From: Ornithodoros turicata | Lineage: Eukaryota; Arthropoda; Arachnida; Ixodida; Argasidae | Direction of reading: 5' to 3' | Length of the DNA: 64,000 bases | Assembly: GCF_037126465.1 (NCBI RefSeq) | Contig: NC_088206.1 | Coordinates: 57,516,841 to 57,580,840 of the forward strand | Shown here: piece by piece, positions 12,198 through 23,614 of the stretch | How positions within the stretch are numbered: the stretch's first letter is position 1 | How the letters are laid out: every line of letters starts with the position of its first letter | Notes under the pieces: generated by a model | What the model was told of the DNA's origin: nothing | What the model saw: the letters and a program-made list of their open reading frames with translations, nothing else | Databases searched by the model: none | Program-made: the position numbers and the translations under genes

Positions 12198-13392
12198 AGG
12201 TGGGACAATTCGGGGAGTTATCTTTGATGTTACGTACAGTCATTATTAAATTGAGTTATTTTTCCTAATCTTGCACATCCGAAGCGTGACGTTAGCGAAA
12301 TTTACACGTATCCAGTGGCTTAGACGGACCTCTTTATCTACGTAAAATATTCGTCAATTCAAAAATCCCCCTATAAAAAAAAGACGAGACCTGCAAGAAA
12401 CACTTACAGATATATACTGTAATGACTTGTAGAGCAGGAAATGCAGTTACTAAGTGTAGAAAATAACAGTATAAACGCACGACATCTTGGAATCTGGCCA
12501 AAGCGGAAGCGTGCCAGATTCCAGAAGAAAATAAAATCTAGTCAGCCAACCACTCGGCTTCTGATCATCACAGTCACTTCTACATTTTTCCACAGTATAT
12601 CCAGACAGAGCGGTAAAAACTTGGACTTGTGCCCTACATATGTTGGAAAGTATTACTGAACGCTGACAAAGCGCACTTTGTCGTGGCTGTCCCAGACGTC
12701 CGGGACAAATGGAAGACAACGTCGATGTAGAATCTACGCAGTTGGCCAAGGACGGATCACATCATATGTTCAAGCAAAGAGAGAGAGAGAACGAATAAAA
12801 AAGAGACAGGCAGTAATCAACTTTTCTGTCCTGTCGTTCGCGAAGAAGAGAATGGGGTGTACGCTTGTAGATCCATGCTGATGTACAGGTTTCTTCTACG
12901 ATAGTATTTTTCTTTTAACATCCATATCTTCTGCAGTGCAGTTACTAGTCATCGGTGACAGGTTACCGCCTTTTATCGTTTGTGAAGCCATTGCAAGTTC
13001 GCTTCAGTCATTTGTAGAGTAACTTCACGAAGCAGCCAACTGCAACCGACAGAAATGTCCGAGGAATTTAGCCGTTCTTTTCCTACTAATACCTTTCGAG
13101 GGAGAACCGCCCTCCACTTTACATGATTCTGGCGCCATTTATCCGGTCCACCGTCTGCGACCGCGATCGTGGAAGCGACACTGGGTGGAAATTAATCTGA
13201 AACAGCGCGGTTCAGCACGGACGCACTTTCGAGAAACTTCAGTCGGTAAATAATTGCTGGCTCACAAACAGCCTCAAGGCTTTCGCACGTAAGAACTGGA
13301 GGAATGCAGAGGGCGCCATAGCTGCAATCTTTCGCGGCTGAGAGAGAATGTTGTTGCAGACGTGATCCTACTTGACAGTCAAGTACACGACG
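12198..13392. other. No gene seen
   Basis: A small hairpin at 12,490-12,522 (GAATCTGGC and GCCAGATTC) and a GA-rich tract at 12,776-12,792. Nothing coding. Confidence 0.5.
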
Positions 13393-14306
13393 TATAGACC
13401 TTGTCGCGTTACTCTCAAACCACCAGTCTCCGTGCGCTCCTGAGCCTCGTTCCCAGCGAAGACACAACAGGGGTGGACTGCCAAAATTGTTCTTAACTGC
13501 CAAAATCGCTCTTGCTTCCCAATGGGAATTCCCATTGGGATGAATACTGGTGGCCGCCGTCATTAATGAGTATGACTGACGATAACGTAACATTCTATGT
13601 AACTAGTCACCCGGTAAACATCTGAGTAGCGTATCAACGTTCGAAAGATCAAGGAAAAAGAAGATTGCGTGCTTCCGCGTGCGATATGCACAATTGTTCA
13701 CGTGAGGAGCACTGCCCGATGTAGAGTCACTAAATAGGCTACGCTTCAGAGTATCGACACTGAGTTCCAAGAGCGAGCATGCGCCATCTTGTTTCCGCGC
13801 CACGCTACCCACGCGCACGCGCACTGCGCACTTTAGCGCACGATCCCATCTATCGTGCGCGGGTTAAATGTTCCTTTCGTTTGCAAGCAGCAGCTGACAG
13901 CCTTGAGCTTACCTTGACATCCACGGGACACTCCGGTTGACAATACATGGATTATCGCGCAACAATCATACACGAAAGAACTGACGTTCTGAGGCCGGAA
14001 CTGAGCTGGATTTTTGAACTGAGGCTAACCTTTTCAGTGACTTTCGTCTTTAATCATAGACGCTTCTCTATCCTACAGGGAGCATTATGTTAGCCGTCTT
14101 TGATCCTCAAATGGGGATGATACCGGTGTGGTGCGGAAACAATTTGGCGCTCCTGCTCTCCCTTGGACCTCAGCGAAGCTTATTTAGTGACTCCAGGCCG
14201 ATGCGATATCCTTTCTACACCGGTTCCCGAGCGTGAGAAAATGAACGGGCACAAAATGAACACGAACGGACACGAAAATGAACGAAAACACACACGGGAA
14301 AATGAA
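13393..14306. repeat. Dispersed repeat R, copy 2 (interrupted)
   Basis: Second copy of the 1,322-1,755 repeat: 13,393-13,721 matches 1,322-1,615, and 14,196-14,306 matches about 1,608-1,700. The gap is the H1 hAT element at 13,722-14,195. Confidence 0.7.
13722..14195. mobile_element. hAT-type non-autonomous element, family H1, copy 2 (474 bp)
   Basis: TAGAGTCACTAAATAGG and TATTTAGTGACTCCA form the ends. GCCCGATG (13,714-13,721) and GGCCGATG (14,196-14,203) are a 7-of-8 target duplication. The related repeat at 1.3-1.7 kb lacks the insertion and so shows the empty site (CTGATGCGATATC near 1,612). Confidence 0.85.
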
Positions 14307-14818
14307 GGAACTCTGCAAACGGCAGCCCAGACGTGCACAGTTCCCGCGACTACCACTGGGTGGCAGCACTAATGGTGTGCGCCCATTCCTTGAATCGCGT
14401 TTTTGTGTATACTGTAGATACTGATCATTATTCGTTCGTCTCGGCCCCTAAAAAGATTAAAGTGCGACGTAACATTTAGATACCTCTCAAACTGCACCGT
14501 ATAGGGCTCGGCACCCTTGGCGTGGTAGTGACACCGCTCAAGCCTTAAGACGGTGAACGTTGTACTTCGGATGCGGGTCGGGGGATTCAAGAACAAAATT
14601 CATCTTAAAGGGGCGCTGAAGTGTAAAAATTCCTCCACGCGGAATGAAAGCTTGACAGCAACACAAAAAGAACGGGACTCATCGGTTGCGTCGTTCGCGA
14701 TTTGTGAGCTAAAGAAACCCTATATAGCACTGTACGTTTTCCCTCTCCCTCTGCGTCTCGAGAAGCGCGGCAATGCGGAGCAGCGCCTTTCGGGACAAGT
14801 GAAACGCCCATAAGGGTA

Positions 14819-15350
14819 TACAGGGTGTTTCACCTAACGTGAAAAAAAAAAAAAAAAAAAAACATAGTAAAAAATGTACTTGTCTGAACACTATGGAGTC
14901 AACGCTATTTATCTCAGGGTATTTTTTACCACGACTTCTGAGCATTTTTATCGGAATTAATTCGCGAGAAATTGAATTTTCCCAATTGAACTCCGAAATT
15001 TGCCAACCCGACCTCACGTTTTTTTCTTCTTCTTTTTTTTTTTTTTTCAGAAACAGAAAGCGCACGTCGGATTTACCCCATTCCATTGTAAAATACATTC
15101 CCCCCTACTGCTCTGGTAGTAGTTGAAAAAAAAAAAAATAATAAGAAATTGCCAAAAACGTCGTTTCGAGGCGCGCAAATTATCGGCCGAGCTTAGTTCT
15201 CCCTCAAGTTAATGCAAGATGCGGCGGAAGGAAAACGGTCACCCTCACCTTCCTGTTTCCTTCTCGCTCTTCTATAAGGTAACTTTACGTTGTGACCATG
15301 CTGCAGCTATCAGCACAAGTTCGGAATAAGGAAAGTGAAAGGGCAGGTAC
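14819..15350. mobile_element. Half copy of the palindromic mariner-like element
   Basis: Starts TACAGGGTGTTTCACC, then an A run, and matches the complement of 4,130-4,312. It goes on to match 3,424-3,790 (GACTTCTGAGCATTTTTATC, CGTCGTTTCGAGGCGC, GATGCGGCGGAAGGAAAAC). The second arm is absent. Confidence 0.7.
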
Positions 15351-15589
15351 ATGCAGCAGATTTGGTGTGTCGAATGTTCCGGAAGTGTGTGAATATCATT
15401 TCTACCACAATCAAAGTAATTTCTATTCTATTCAACATATTCTATTTTTTCAACGTTAATAGTCCTCTAAATAGCATATGGCAGCAAAAGAAAACCGGAA
15501 CCAAACTTCGGGGTACATACATCATGGCGGTGATTTCGCCTTTTCGAAGCTAGCGCCCTCTGGAGGGGTGACGTCAGTGAATAAACTCT

Positions 15590-15685
15590 ACTGCTGCCTC
15601 GTGAGTGGACAGACACTTCGCCACGTAGCTTCTCCAGGCTACACCCTCTCTCCTACGCAGAGACAAACTGTCGCAGCGTGTACCG
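15590..15685. repeat. Diverged dispersed repeat, copy 1
   Basis: GCTGCCTCGTGAGTGGACAG through CAGAGACAAACTGTCGCAGC is alignable to 35,832-35,925 (GTGACTGGACTGATACTTCG ... CAGAGTCAAACTCTCGTAGC). Class unknown. Confidence 0.55.
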
Positions 15686-15857
15686 ATATCTGGTGCTGCC
15701 GTGAAAGCATGGCAGGTTGCTCCGCCGGCAAGATGGCCGCGGAACAAGACGGAGACAAAGGATATCGTTCACGTTCTCCGAAGACCCAAAAAGAACAACT
15801 TGGGTTCGTACGCCTCTGACGACGTCGCTCGAGACCGGGAGTGTGCTAGAAAGTTTG

Positions 15858-16095
15858 TACAGCTCCGGTCAACCTTTATAATAACACTGGAAAAAATACG
15901 GCCTCATTTCCCAGCGCGATAACAGCCACCCTTGGGGCACTGGGGAAATGTTAAGGGAACAAAATCTTTGCGTTAAAATAACACAATAATTTTGTTCAAT
16001 TACAATTTCCTCATGGCCCTCAGGGTTGCTGTAACCGCGCTGGGAACGAGGCCACATTTTTTCCAGTGTTATTATTAAGGGTGAACGAAGCTGTA
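15858..16095. mobile_element. TACAGCT hairpin MITE, copy 1 (238 bp)
   Basis: TACAGCTCCGGTCAAC at the left pairs with GTGAACGAAGCTGTA at the right; TA at each end. The inside is also inverted (AATAACACTGGAAAAAA against TTTTTTCCAGTGTTATTATT). Related to 49,699-49,937. Confidence 0.8.
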
Positions 16096-18312
16096 CTTCA
16101 GTGACTACGTCACGCAAAAGGATAATTCTTTTTTTTTTTTCCCCGCTGCACCTGCGTCAAGTACAATGCGTACGTGCCGAAGTGAGCCACCAGTTTTAAA
16201 GTGCTACAATGACCGTGGTCCTGCCAAACATGCAGAGGGTATAAGAGATTATTTTCCTAAAACCGTTTTCATGTGGCACTAGCGCTGTGTAGCTTAAAGC
16301 TTGGTTTAGTACGCACCCTATGATTATGAAATGGTAATAAGTGGCGCACAACCTGTAGGATACCGTTCGTTGGGTTTTGTCGGAGGGTGTGTGACCGTCA
16401 AGGAGTCACAGCGAGGGAGCAGCTGCTACGAAGAGTTTGCGAGCCCGACGTAATTTATGTCTTGGCGTAACGGAGTGGTTGTATCTGAGTACGTGAGTAT
16501 TACAATAGATACATAAGGGCTTTGAGGACTAGCAGGATTGCGTTCTCCCACCGTTTTTCGAACTGTGTGGTGTGGTTGCTTTGTTGTTGCGGAGCGCTGC
16601 CGTGCCACAAGTGCGAAGATTCAGCCATTTGTCTTACCTGCAATGAATAAAGAAACAAAGATTATAGGTGATATTTCGAGCAGCAAGCAACAATGAGCGT
16701 GAAAAAATATCACGTGACATCACGTTCTACGTGACCACGCACGCGCTGTGACTGCACGTTGTCACGTGGCTTTCGTTTTTGTGTGTGTATTGGACACACC
16801 TCGGTCAAGTGTTTTCAAGGCCCTCTGTTTTTGGATCTACAACTCAGTGCTTAAAGCAGTATTTAGAAGTTAGCTAACCCACAGAAATAGGCTGACTCAA
16901 CTTACGTGTAAATCGACTCCTAATTATTATTATAAGTTAGCTAAATAATATTATATAATTAATTAGGCAAAATTAAAAGACACTAGCAACTAGGATACAC
17001 GACTGCTACAACGTTCAGTCGGTTTCATTCACGTAGAGCACCGAGTCTCTCTCTCTCTCTCTCTTTTGTCTTAGCGCATGTCATTTGGGACACCCTGTAT
17101 ATGAAGGCACTGCCCGATGACCTTGACCAAGATTCGTCGCCGCCGTACAATAGGATATTCCCTGCACGCAGCGGAACGGCAAAAGAAGTACGTGCCCTTC
17201 AACCACCACTCGTCTTCCTCCCGTTGCCGCTACGTGGGGCTACGTTGTTCGTCGTGTATCAAGAACTAACCATTCCGTTTCCGCTTTGTTTGCGAAAAAA
17301 GTAGACGCTGCACAGCCACCTTCTTTTATTGACGCTCAAACATTTCTGCTCGGGCCGTTCGGACGAGCGCAGTTCCGCCGAGATTCAACTCCATTAGGGA
17401 GATTGCGAAAGAGGAGAGACAGAAGGGAAAGAATATAAAATTCTTCTCAGGTGCACGCAGACGTGAGTTCGTTGGCAACAGCGTGCACCTTTCCGTTTTC
17501 ATAAGAGGATGTTCCAACCCCCTCCCGCGTCTTTTGAACATCAATGTTGGAGAATTCCATTGAATATATATATATATTTTTTTTTTCCCGAGGTCTGGTG
17601 ATCTGACAACAAAGAACGATGTAGGGGTGATGATCCTCTTAACGTGAATTAAAAGAATTCCGTACAGCTCATGAGGTTTTCATGCACGTTCTCGCGCCAA
17701 CGACAGACTTATTGTCACTCAACCGTGGATAGGTAATATTTAATGTCCTGCCTTTAAAATATTGCGTGAAATGTAAATGTACGTATCCATATCTTGTAGA
17801 AGGAAATCGTTCAACTTTATTGAGCCTTTTGGCTTTCGCGAAATGTTGGTTTTGTCGCAGAGCAATGCTATTATCATTATTACTATTATTATTGTGTATT
17901 ATGTTACGTGTCTCTTCTTAGTCTGCTTCCAGTTGAGCTCTCCATGATTCAAGCAGAGTCCAAACTAAAAATGACGCTGCGTCAGGTTTTCATCGCATTC
18001 AATGAATTTTGATGTGAGCTATTTTTGTGAATGACTAAGTATATGTGTACCCTGTTTTGCTGTTGACCGCCACAGGGTCCGGTGATACAAGCCTCTCGGC
18101 TTTTTTTTTCAATTTTGCAATAAATATTATCACAGTGTTTGTCATATGTTCTTACACTAAATATTGGATCAGCATCACATACACGGCAGATACCCCTACT
18201 GATGTTGTCTTGATTGATATCTAAACACCACTCTTCGATGTTCCTGACTGATAACAGCTGGGCCACGCATGCGATTGTAGCGTTGTGTAAAAAAAGATTA
18301 CTCGGACTACAT
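16096..18312. other. AT-rich unassigned DNA
   Basis: T run at 16,129-16,140, AT microsatellite at 17,565-17,576 and ATT repeats at 17,872-17,895. No gene or element boundary apart from the single terminus at 17,086. Confidence 0.5.
17086..17100 (-). repeat. Single mariner-type terminus
   Basis: GGGACACCCTGTATA reads on the minus strand as TATACAGGGTGTCCC, a common terminus of mariner-like MITEs. I did not find a partner end nearby. A CT microsatellite precedes it (17,046-17,064). Confidence 0.4.
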
Positions 18313-18465
18313 CCCAAGCAGCACAATGTACTGAAAGTCGAGTGCAATAGGGGTGGACGGTATGTGTCTTATCAATGTTCTTTAGTTTCACGAGCCTGTT
18401 CAAGGTCTTTCACTTACCCGTCCACCCCTGTTGCACTCGACTTTCAGGACATTGTGCTGCTTGGG
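18313..18465. mobile_element. 153-bp MITE (family P), copy 2
   Basis: Same ends, arms and centre as the copies at 10,906 and 24,721, and identical length. Flanks are CAT and CGT, an imperfect 3-bp duplication. Confidence 0.85.
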
Positions 18466-20176
18466 CGTCCTTATCAACGCGCAAGTCTTGTAACCTAAAT
18501 AAACCTCTACCCGACAAACGTCATCATGACGTTGGTAGACAGACCGAAACCGAAACAGATCTGAAAGGGAGAACTGGGTTCCACAAATTGTTCGCTGCCT
18601 GCTATTGAAAGAAAAGTAGGACCGAAGGTCGCGTCCCTTTCAGAGACCATCGTAATCCCCTCAAGACCGTGGCTTTCGGGCGCGACCTTGTTCGCCACTA
18701 GCTTTCAACGTAGTTGAACTCTACCAAATTCGTGGCGCTGTCGGACACTATGACGTCATTTGTTTACAAACAGGTAGAGGTCTAATTAGAGGTCTGAATT
18801 ATACCACGGCAGGACGTGTCGGGGTCCGACTGGTATTCTCTGCGCCAGGCAAACTCGGCGGGCTGTGCCCTTGGGTGAACAGAGAGGAGCAGGCAGCTCC
18901 CTCGCGCCGGGTCAGCCACTGGAAGCCGTTTGTGGAATGCCGCAGTGGTGTCGTTTATGACATTCCGTTCACTTGTGGCAAGTCGTAGGTAGGGCAGACG
19001 GGCAGGTGCCGGAATGATAGGCTCCATGAACATGCTAATTCACTGAAATCAGGGACAGGAAGTAATCTCGCGCCCCAGTGCGCAGCCTGGACAACCGGAA
19101 GTTGGGTTTAGATCGGAAGTGGATACCCGAAAGTCAAGTATGGACCGGAAAAGGCGCTTAATGCATACGCATTTCTCTCGCGTTCTTTTTTTTTTTTAAG
19201 GTACATTCCAACGTGACGAAAACATGGCAAGAACAACACTAATGCATCTACAACAGGGAAAACCGAAGCGCAACAGGTGTAGCTTTTTTTTTTACTTCCC
19301 TGTTAGCGCCGCGAAGCAACTGCGGCTAAGAGCGGCGTACAGACGTGGACAGATGCAGAGAGGACAGCAGAAAGGAACGACTGACACGGGGGTTAGTATG
19401 CGTCCTGAGCAGACTTCATGGGGAACTATGCAGACATTCATCTGGAAATTCTGCCGGAAAACCCAGAGAAAACCTCGGACAGCACGGCCGCGGTGTCGTG
19501 ATTGCCAATGTGAGTAATAAATATTACTAGCACTGTGTATTCAGACGAGCGTTATCCCCACGGGAAATTCTAGTGGAAGGAAAATAAAACAAGAAAAAAA
19601 AAACTCAATAAACTGCTCACGGGGCGGAATCTCCACCGCGTCTTATGCTGAGGAGTCGCACGGCGCCACAATATCGGAAGTGGAGTACTGCTCACATAGC
19701 AGACGACACCATCGACCCTGTCGTCTGCTACGGAATATCTTGTGCCTGAGCCGCACGATGTTCGCCATGGTTAGAAGAACACGAAAAGACGTTATGTTCA
19801 GCGCTCCAGAAAAGAGCAGGAAAGGATCTTTAATGTTCGCCGTGGAGGGAGGCGAAGCAGTGAGTGCCTGCTCTTAGTTTTTAGGGCGAGGCCAGTACTA
19901 TTTTTGAAGCGTGATGTTTGCAAGCATTGCGCTTCTCCCATCCTACAGTCCGCAATACAAAGAGCTATGACGTTTCGCGCATCTTCCGCTGGAGTATTCT
20001 GGCCAAATGTCGTCCGTGCGGATAGAGGGCTAGACTATAATGCATCCTCTATATTTCTCGTTTGAGTCACATTTAAAGATGCCTAGCAATACCGCAGCTT
20101 GTGCATTACCCAAAAATATAGAGTGATGAAATCCTTAACCTAGAGCGTGTCAATCGCGTCTGAGATACCAACACCC
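18466..20176. other. Unassigned DNA around an S2 SINE
   Basis: Apart from the SINE at 19,291-19,500 I see only a short hairpin (AGCAGACGACACC and GTCGTCTGCT at 19,698-19,731). Confidence 0.45.
19291..19500 (-). mobile_element. S2 SINE lacking its head
   Basis: TTAGCGCCGCGAAGCAACTG at 19,302, GGACAGATGCAGAGAGGACA, central domain and CAGCACGGCCG, then the match ends. Confidence 0.78.
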
Positions 20177-20443
20177 AATGGACCTTTTTGCACAACGGCT
20201 TATGCGCATGACCTTGAGGCGCCGGAGAGGGTTATCTCCGTCTTCATTAGATGGCGCAGTATGCGTGGGGACGACAGAAGTGGGGACCAGTGGGGAGACC
20301 GCACGAACGGCGCCACCTCGTTGGTCCCACTCCGGACCGGTTTGGGTCCTTTGTGCTACCCACGTGGATTTGGTTTGACGCGCTCCGAGCGTAGTTCGCT
20401 GGAGAGCCGCTAGGATACGACGCGTATATGAAAAAGGTCCATT
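20177..20443. mobile_element. Short inverted-repeat element (267 bp)
   Basis: AATGGACCTTTTT and AAAAAGGTCCATT end the element. The centre is GC-rich and includes GGCGCC-type sites. I see no clear target duplication, so the class is open. Confidence 0.6.
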
Positions 20444-22412
20444 CACTGGTCCATTTAAGGATATTGCTCAATTCACTGTCACTCAGAGGATAACCACATC
20501 TATGTACCCTGCTAATACATATATATCTCTGGGCAATTTTGGTTTGTATACACACAATGTCTTCGAGCATGTAACACAGTGGACAGAAATGTTTGCACTG
20601 TCTGTCTATTGCGTGGCTCTCTTTAGTGCCGTTCTGTACTGTGTGTGTCTGCCGTGCTAGCAGACATGTGTGCAGAAGTATTGTAGTAGTGAGTATTGCA
20701 GTATTGTGTTAGAATTAAGTATAATTCCAAAGCGATGTACTTTTGGAATTACCTGACGGCCTCTCACTCACGTCGGTAGAGGGGGAAAGGCACCTTTGCG
20801 CCTCCAGCAAATAAGGGGGATGATATTTAATCTAGCAAAGGGGACGCAAGGACACGACCTCCTGCCTGTCGATTTACCCAAACTGAATGGGATGACTCAC
20901 GCAGTATCTCAGTGTCCTTTAATGGCGAATTCGTGTGGTCGTTTCGTGGCAACTTCTTTTTTTCCCAGATTCCGAGCAGTCATGTTCGCTTGGTCAAAGC
21001 GCAGCAATCTCGCATGGTTCACGTGGCGCTTTCCGAGCTCCAAGAATTTGCCAGCTAGCTCTTTCTTTTTCTTTTTTGCCGTCCTCGACACAACCTGGCA
21101 GCGGGTTGCTCAACTATATCCGGTGTCGTCGCGTCCGCACTGCGCGGGTGGCGAGGGTCCGCATTGGCCCGCACGTCGAAGTTCACGTGGGTTAGCAGAC
21201 AACGAAACCAGAAGGCGAGCGACAGCTATACCCCTAGCGTGATCCAAGCGATCAAAAACAACGCCACCCAGACACAGAAGGCCTGCTTGTTGCCTCCTCT
21301 CCTTCCTTCCCAACATGGACATATATAGTCAGAATTCGTCCGCTACTGCGATTCACCGTACTGCCAATTCAATAACTCGGAAATGATTGCAGCTAACTTG
21401 GAACCTGCAGACATGAATCTGTAGCGAAAAAATTGTAACACGCTTTCCTGAAAAACAGTCATGAGAAAGATATGGTACCGTTTTGAGCTTTATTTTCAAG
21501 TTTTTCCCGTTTAGTGCGCGGGGACGTTCCATCACTGCTCGCAGACGACGGGGGTTCGTCTCCATCGCTACGACCGCTGAAAGCTCGTTCGTGATTGGCT
21601 ACCGCCGTTGAAGACACGATCCTGATTGGCTGACTATTAGTTGTTACGTCACGTCAACGATTAAGCACCACCACCACCACCACCGAGTAAGCAGGCGTTC
21701 TCTATCTAGGTGGTGTTGCCAAAAACCGCTAGATACTTGGCACTCATGTACGGGTGGCAACGGTCACGTGATCCAACGCGGGCGCCAATCTAGCAATTTC
21801 CGAACGCTAAGTCGTGTTGCTACGAAATGACCACCCAAATTCCCTTTAACCAGGCGAAAGTTAACGATTCCGAGCAAAATTTCCTCCGTTCTGTATGTTT
21901 ACTTGAGACAGTTATGTACCCATTTTGCTTCCTCATACACAATTCACAAGGGCATTGCCGTTGCTGCAACGCACATCGACAAGCTTCTGACGTCAATGAG
22001 GCATGGAAGTAACGCTCGCAAGGAGTCCAGAATTCGTAACACTGAGCTGCCTTGCACATGGATCACATGTTGGCTCACTTCGAGGTAGAAACGTCTATTG
22101 ACACTTTCAGCTGGCATCAACTAATAAAGTGCACGCACAAATTCTACCTATTTTCGATAATGATTAGTCGTTATCGTTACCAATTGGACAGAATAGATGT
22201 GTGCATTGTACTCCCCCAATTCTACAGTGTCTCCGCTATATGAAAAGAAGTACTTGTAGTCCTGTGAGGGGCCAATGCCAGAATCTTCAGGCCCGTTCGA
22301 GACAAAATGAGGAGGAAATGTATGCGAAGTTTCGGGATTTTTCGCTGTTCTGGGAAGTAAATTTCTGAGTAGGGGTCTAAAATGAGGACTAATCAGAATC
22401 TAGGGGAACCGA
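20444..22412. other. No gene seen
   Basis: The 148-codon frame at 20,796-21,242 has low-complexity, Phe-rich content and no motif. ACC microsatellite at 21,667-21,684. Confidence 0.5.
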
Positions 22413-22416
22413 AGCT

Positions 22417-23592
22417 GGGTCATTCCATGCCAAACGTCCCAGACATTGCACTCGATCATCCTCGATTTCTTTAAAATAAATTGTGGTTGATTGATCCCAT
22501 GCAGCCAATGCTCTCTCCGCTTATTTTTAATGAAAAAAAATTTTTTTTTCGCTCGGTGGCCGCCTCTTGAAGACTTCGGTGAGACATGTGACCTACCTCG
22601 TGAAAAAACGAAAAAAAAAATCTAACAAAATAGTTTGGCCGGAGCGGCGGCGATGAGTCCTGGGGTGAAGCAGCCTTGCAGTGCAACGCCGGATGAGTGC
22701 GGGGGTGGTCAAGTTTTTTTTTTCGCTGCCAAAACAAAAGTGTTTCGACGAAACTTTGTAAAATAAATGTTGAAGGGGCATACTATTAAATGCAATTTGT
22801 CTCATATTTTTATCACGACCACCTCGGCGTGCAATTGACGGCTGAATATGTGGTAAAAAGAGTATTTCCGAAATTCATATTTTTTCAGCGTACTATTCCA
22901 AGTCTGGGCGCCTCAAAATATTTTCAACACGTTCTATGCCTCCTAACTTCACCACATAGCACGCTCTGCGCCAGCCATTGCCACAAATGATTACGTTATC
23001 ACTTTTGATTCGAAGAGAGAGGGGGCGTACTCCTTTTTGTACCAATTTGGACATATGATAATTGACACAAAAAGCCGTAAGCCTCCTCTCTCCCCGAATC
23101 ACAAGCGATAACCCTATCATTCGTGGCAATGGTCGGCCCAGTGCGTGCCCTGCGATGAAGTTCTGTTTTTAGAGGGTAGACAACAGCGCTAAACAGTTTA
23201 AACGACTGAAAAAATTCCAAAGTTCCGTAAAATATTCCGAAAGTTCTCGAATTTTTGCAGTTTTCTCGGAGCATAAACTCTCGATAAAAAGTGTCGATCA
23301 ACCTAAACGGGTCTTGGCACGACAGTGTCGTGCTTTGCCTGCAGCCAGAAGAGCTTTGGTTGGAATTTGCGAAAACGCTATTTTGTTAGATTTTTTTTTT
23401 TCATCATGTAGCTGACATGTCCCATAGCAATCTTCAAGAGGCGGCCAGGGATCGATCTTTTTTTTTTTTTTTCTTGCGTCAGAAATAAGCCGGGAGAGCA
23501 TTGGCCGCATGGGAACAATCAATCACAATTTTTCTGAAAGAAATCAGGGATGGTCGAGCGCAATGTCTGGGACGTTTGGCATGGAATGACCC
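22417..23592. mobile_element. Long-inverted-repeat DNA element B (1,176 bp)
   Basis: Ends are GGGTCATTCCATGCC and its complement, and the arms run for about 300 bases (22,417-22,740 and 23,270-23,592), both with A/T runs. AGCT flanks each side (22,413-22,416 and 23,593-23,596), a 4-bp target duplication. The centre carries a nested 237-bp MITE (22,935-23,171). I see no transposase, so it is non-autonomous. It belongs with elements A and C by termini and duplication length. Confidence 0.88.
22935..23171. mobile_element. Hairpin MITE (family M), copy nested in element B
   Basis: AACTTCACCACATAGCACGC near 22,944 pairs with GCGTGCCCTGCGATGAAGTT near 23,144; GCCATTGCCAC and GTGGCAATGG pair further in. 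Same family as 47,854-48,627 and 60,955-61,176. Its position inside element B makes it younger than B. Confidence 0.72.
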
Positions 23593-23614
23593 AGCTGCAA
23601 CTAATCCCCCATTG

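Noticed and set aside
14607..14818. TTAA-type element starting CTTAAAGGGGCGCTGAAG
   Set aside because: The possible right end (CAAGTGAAACGCCC) pairs too weakly and lacks TTAA.
20796..21242. 148-codon plus-strand ORF as a gene
   Set aside because: No recognisable domain, low-complexity Phe run from a T tract, and overlapping open frames on the other strand.
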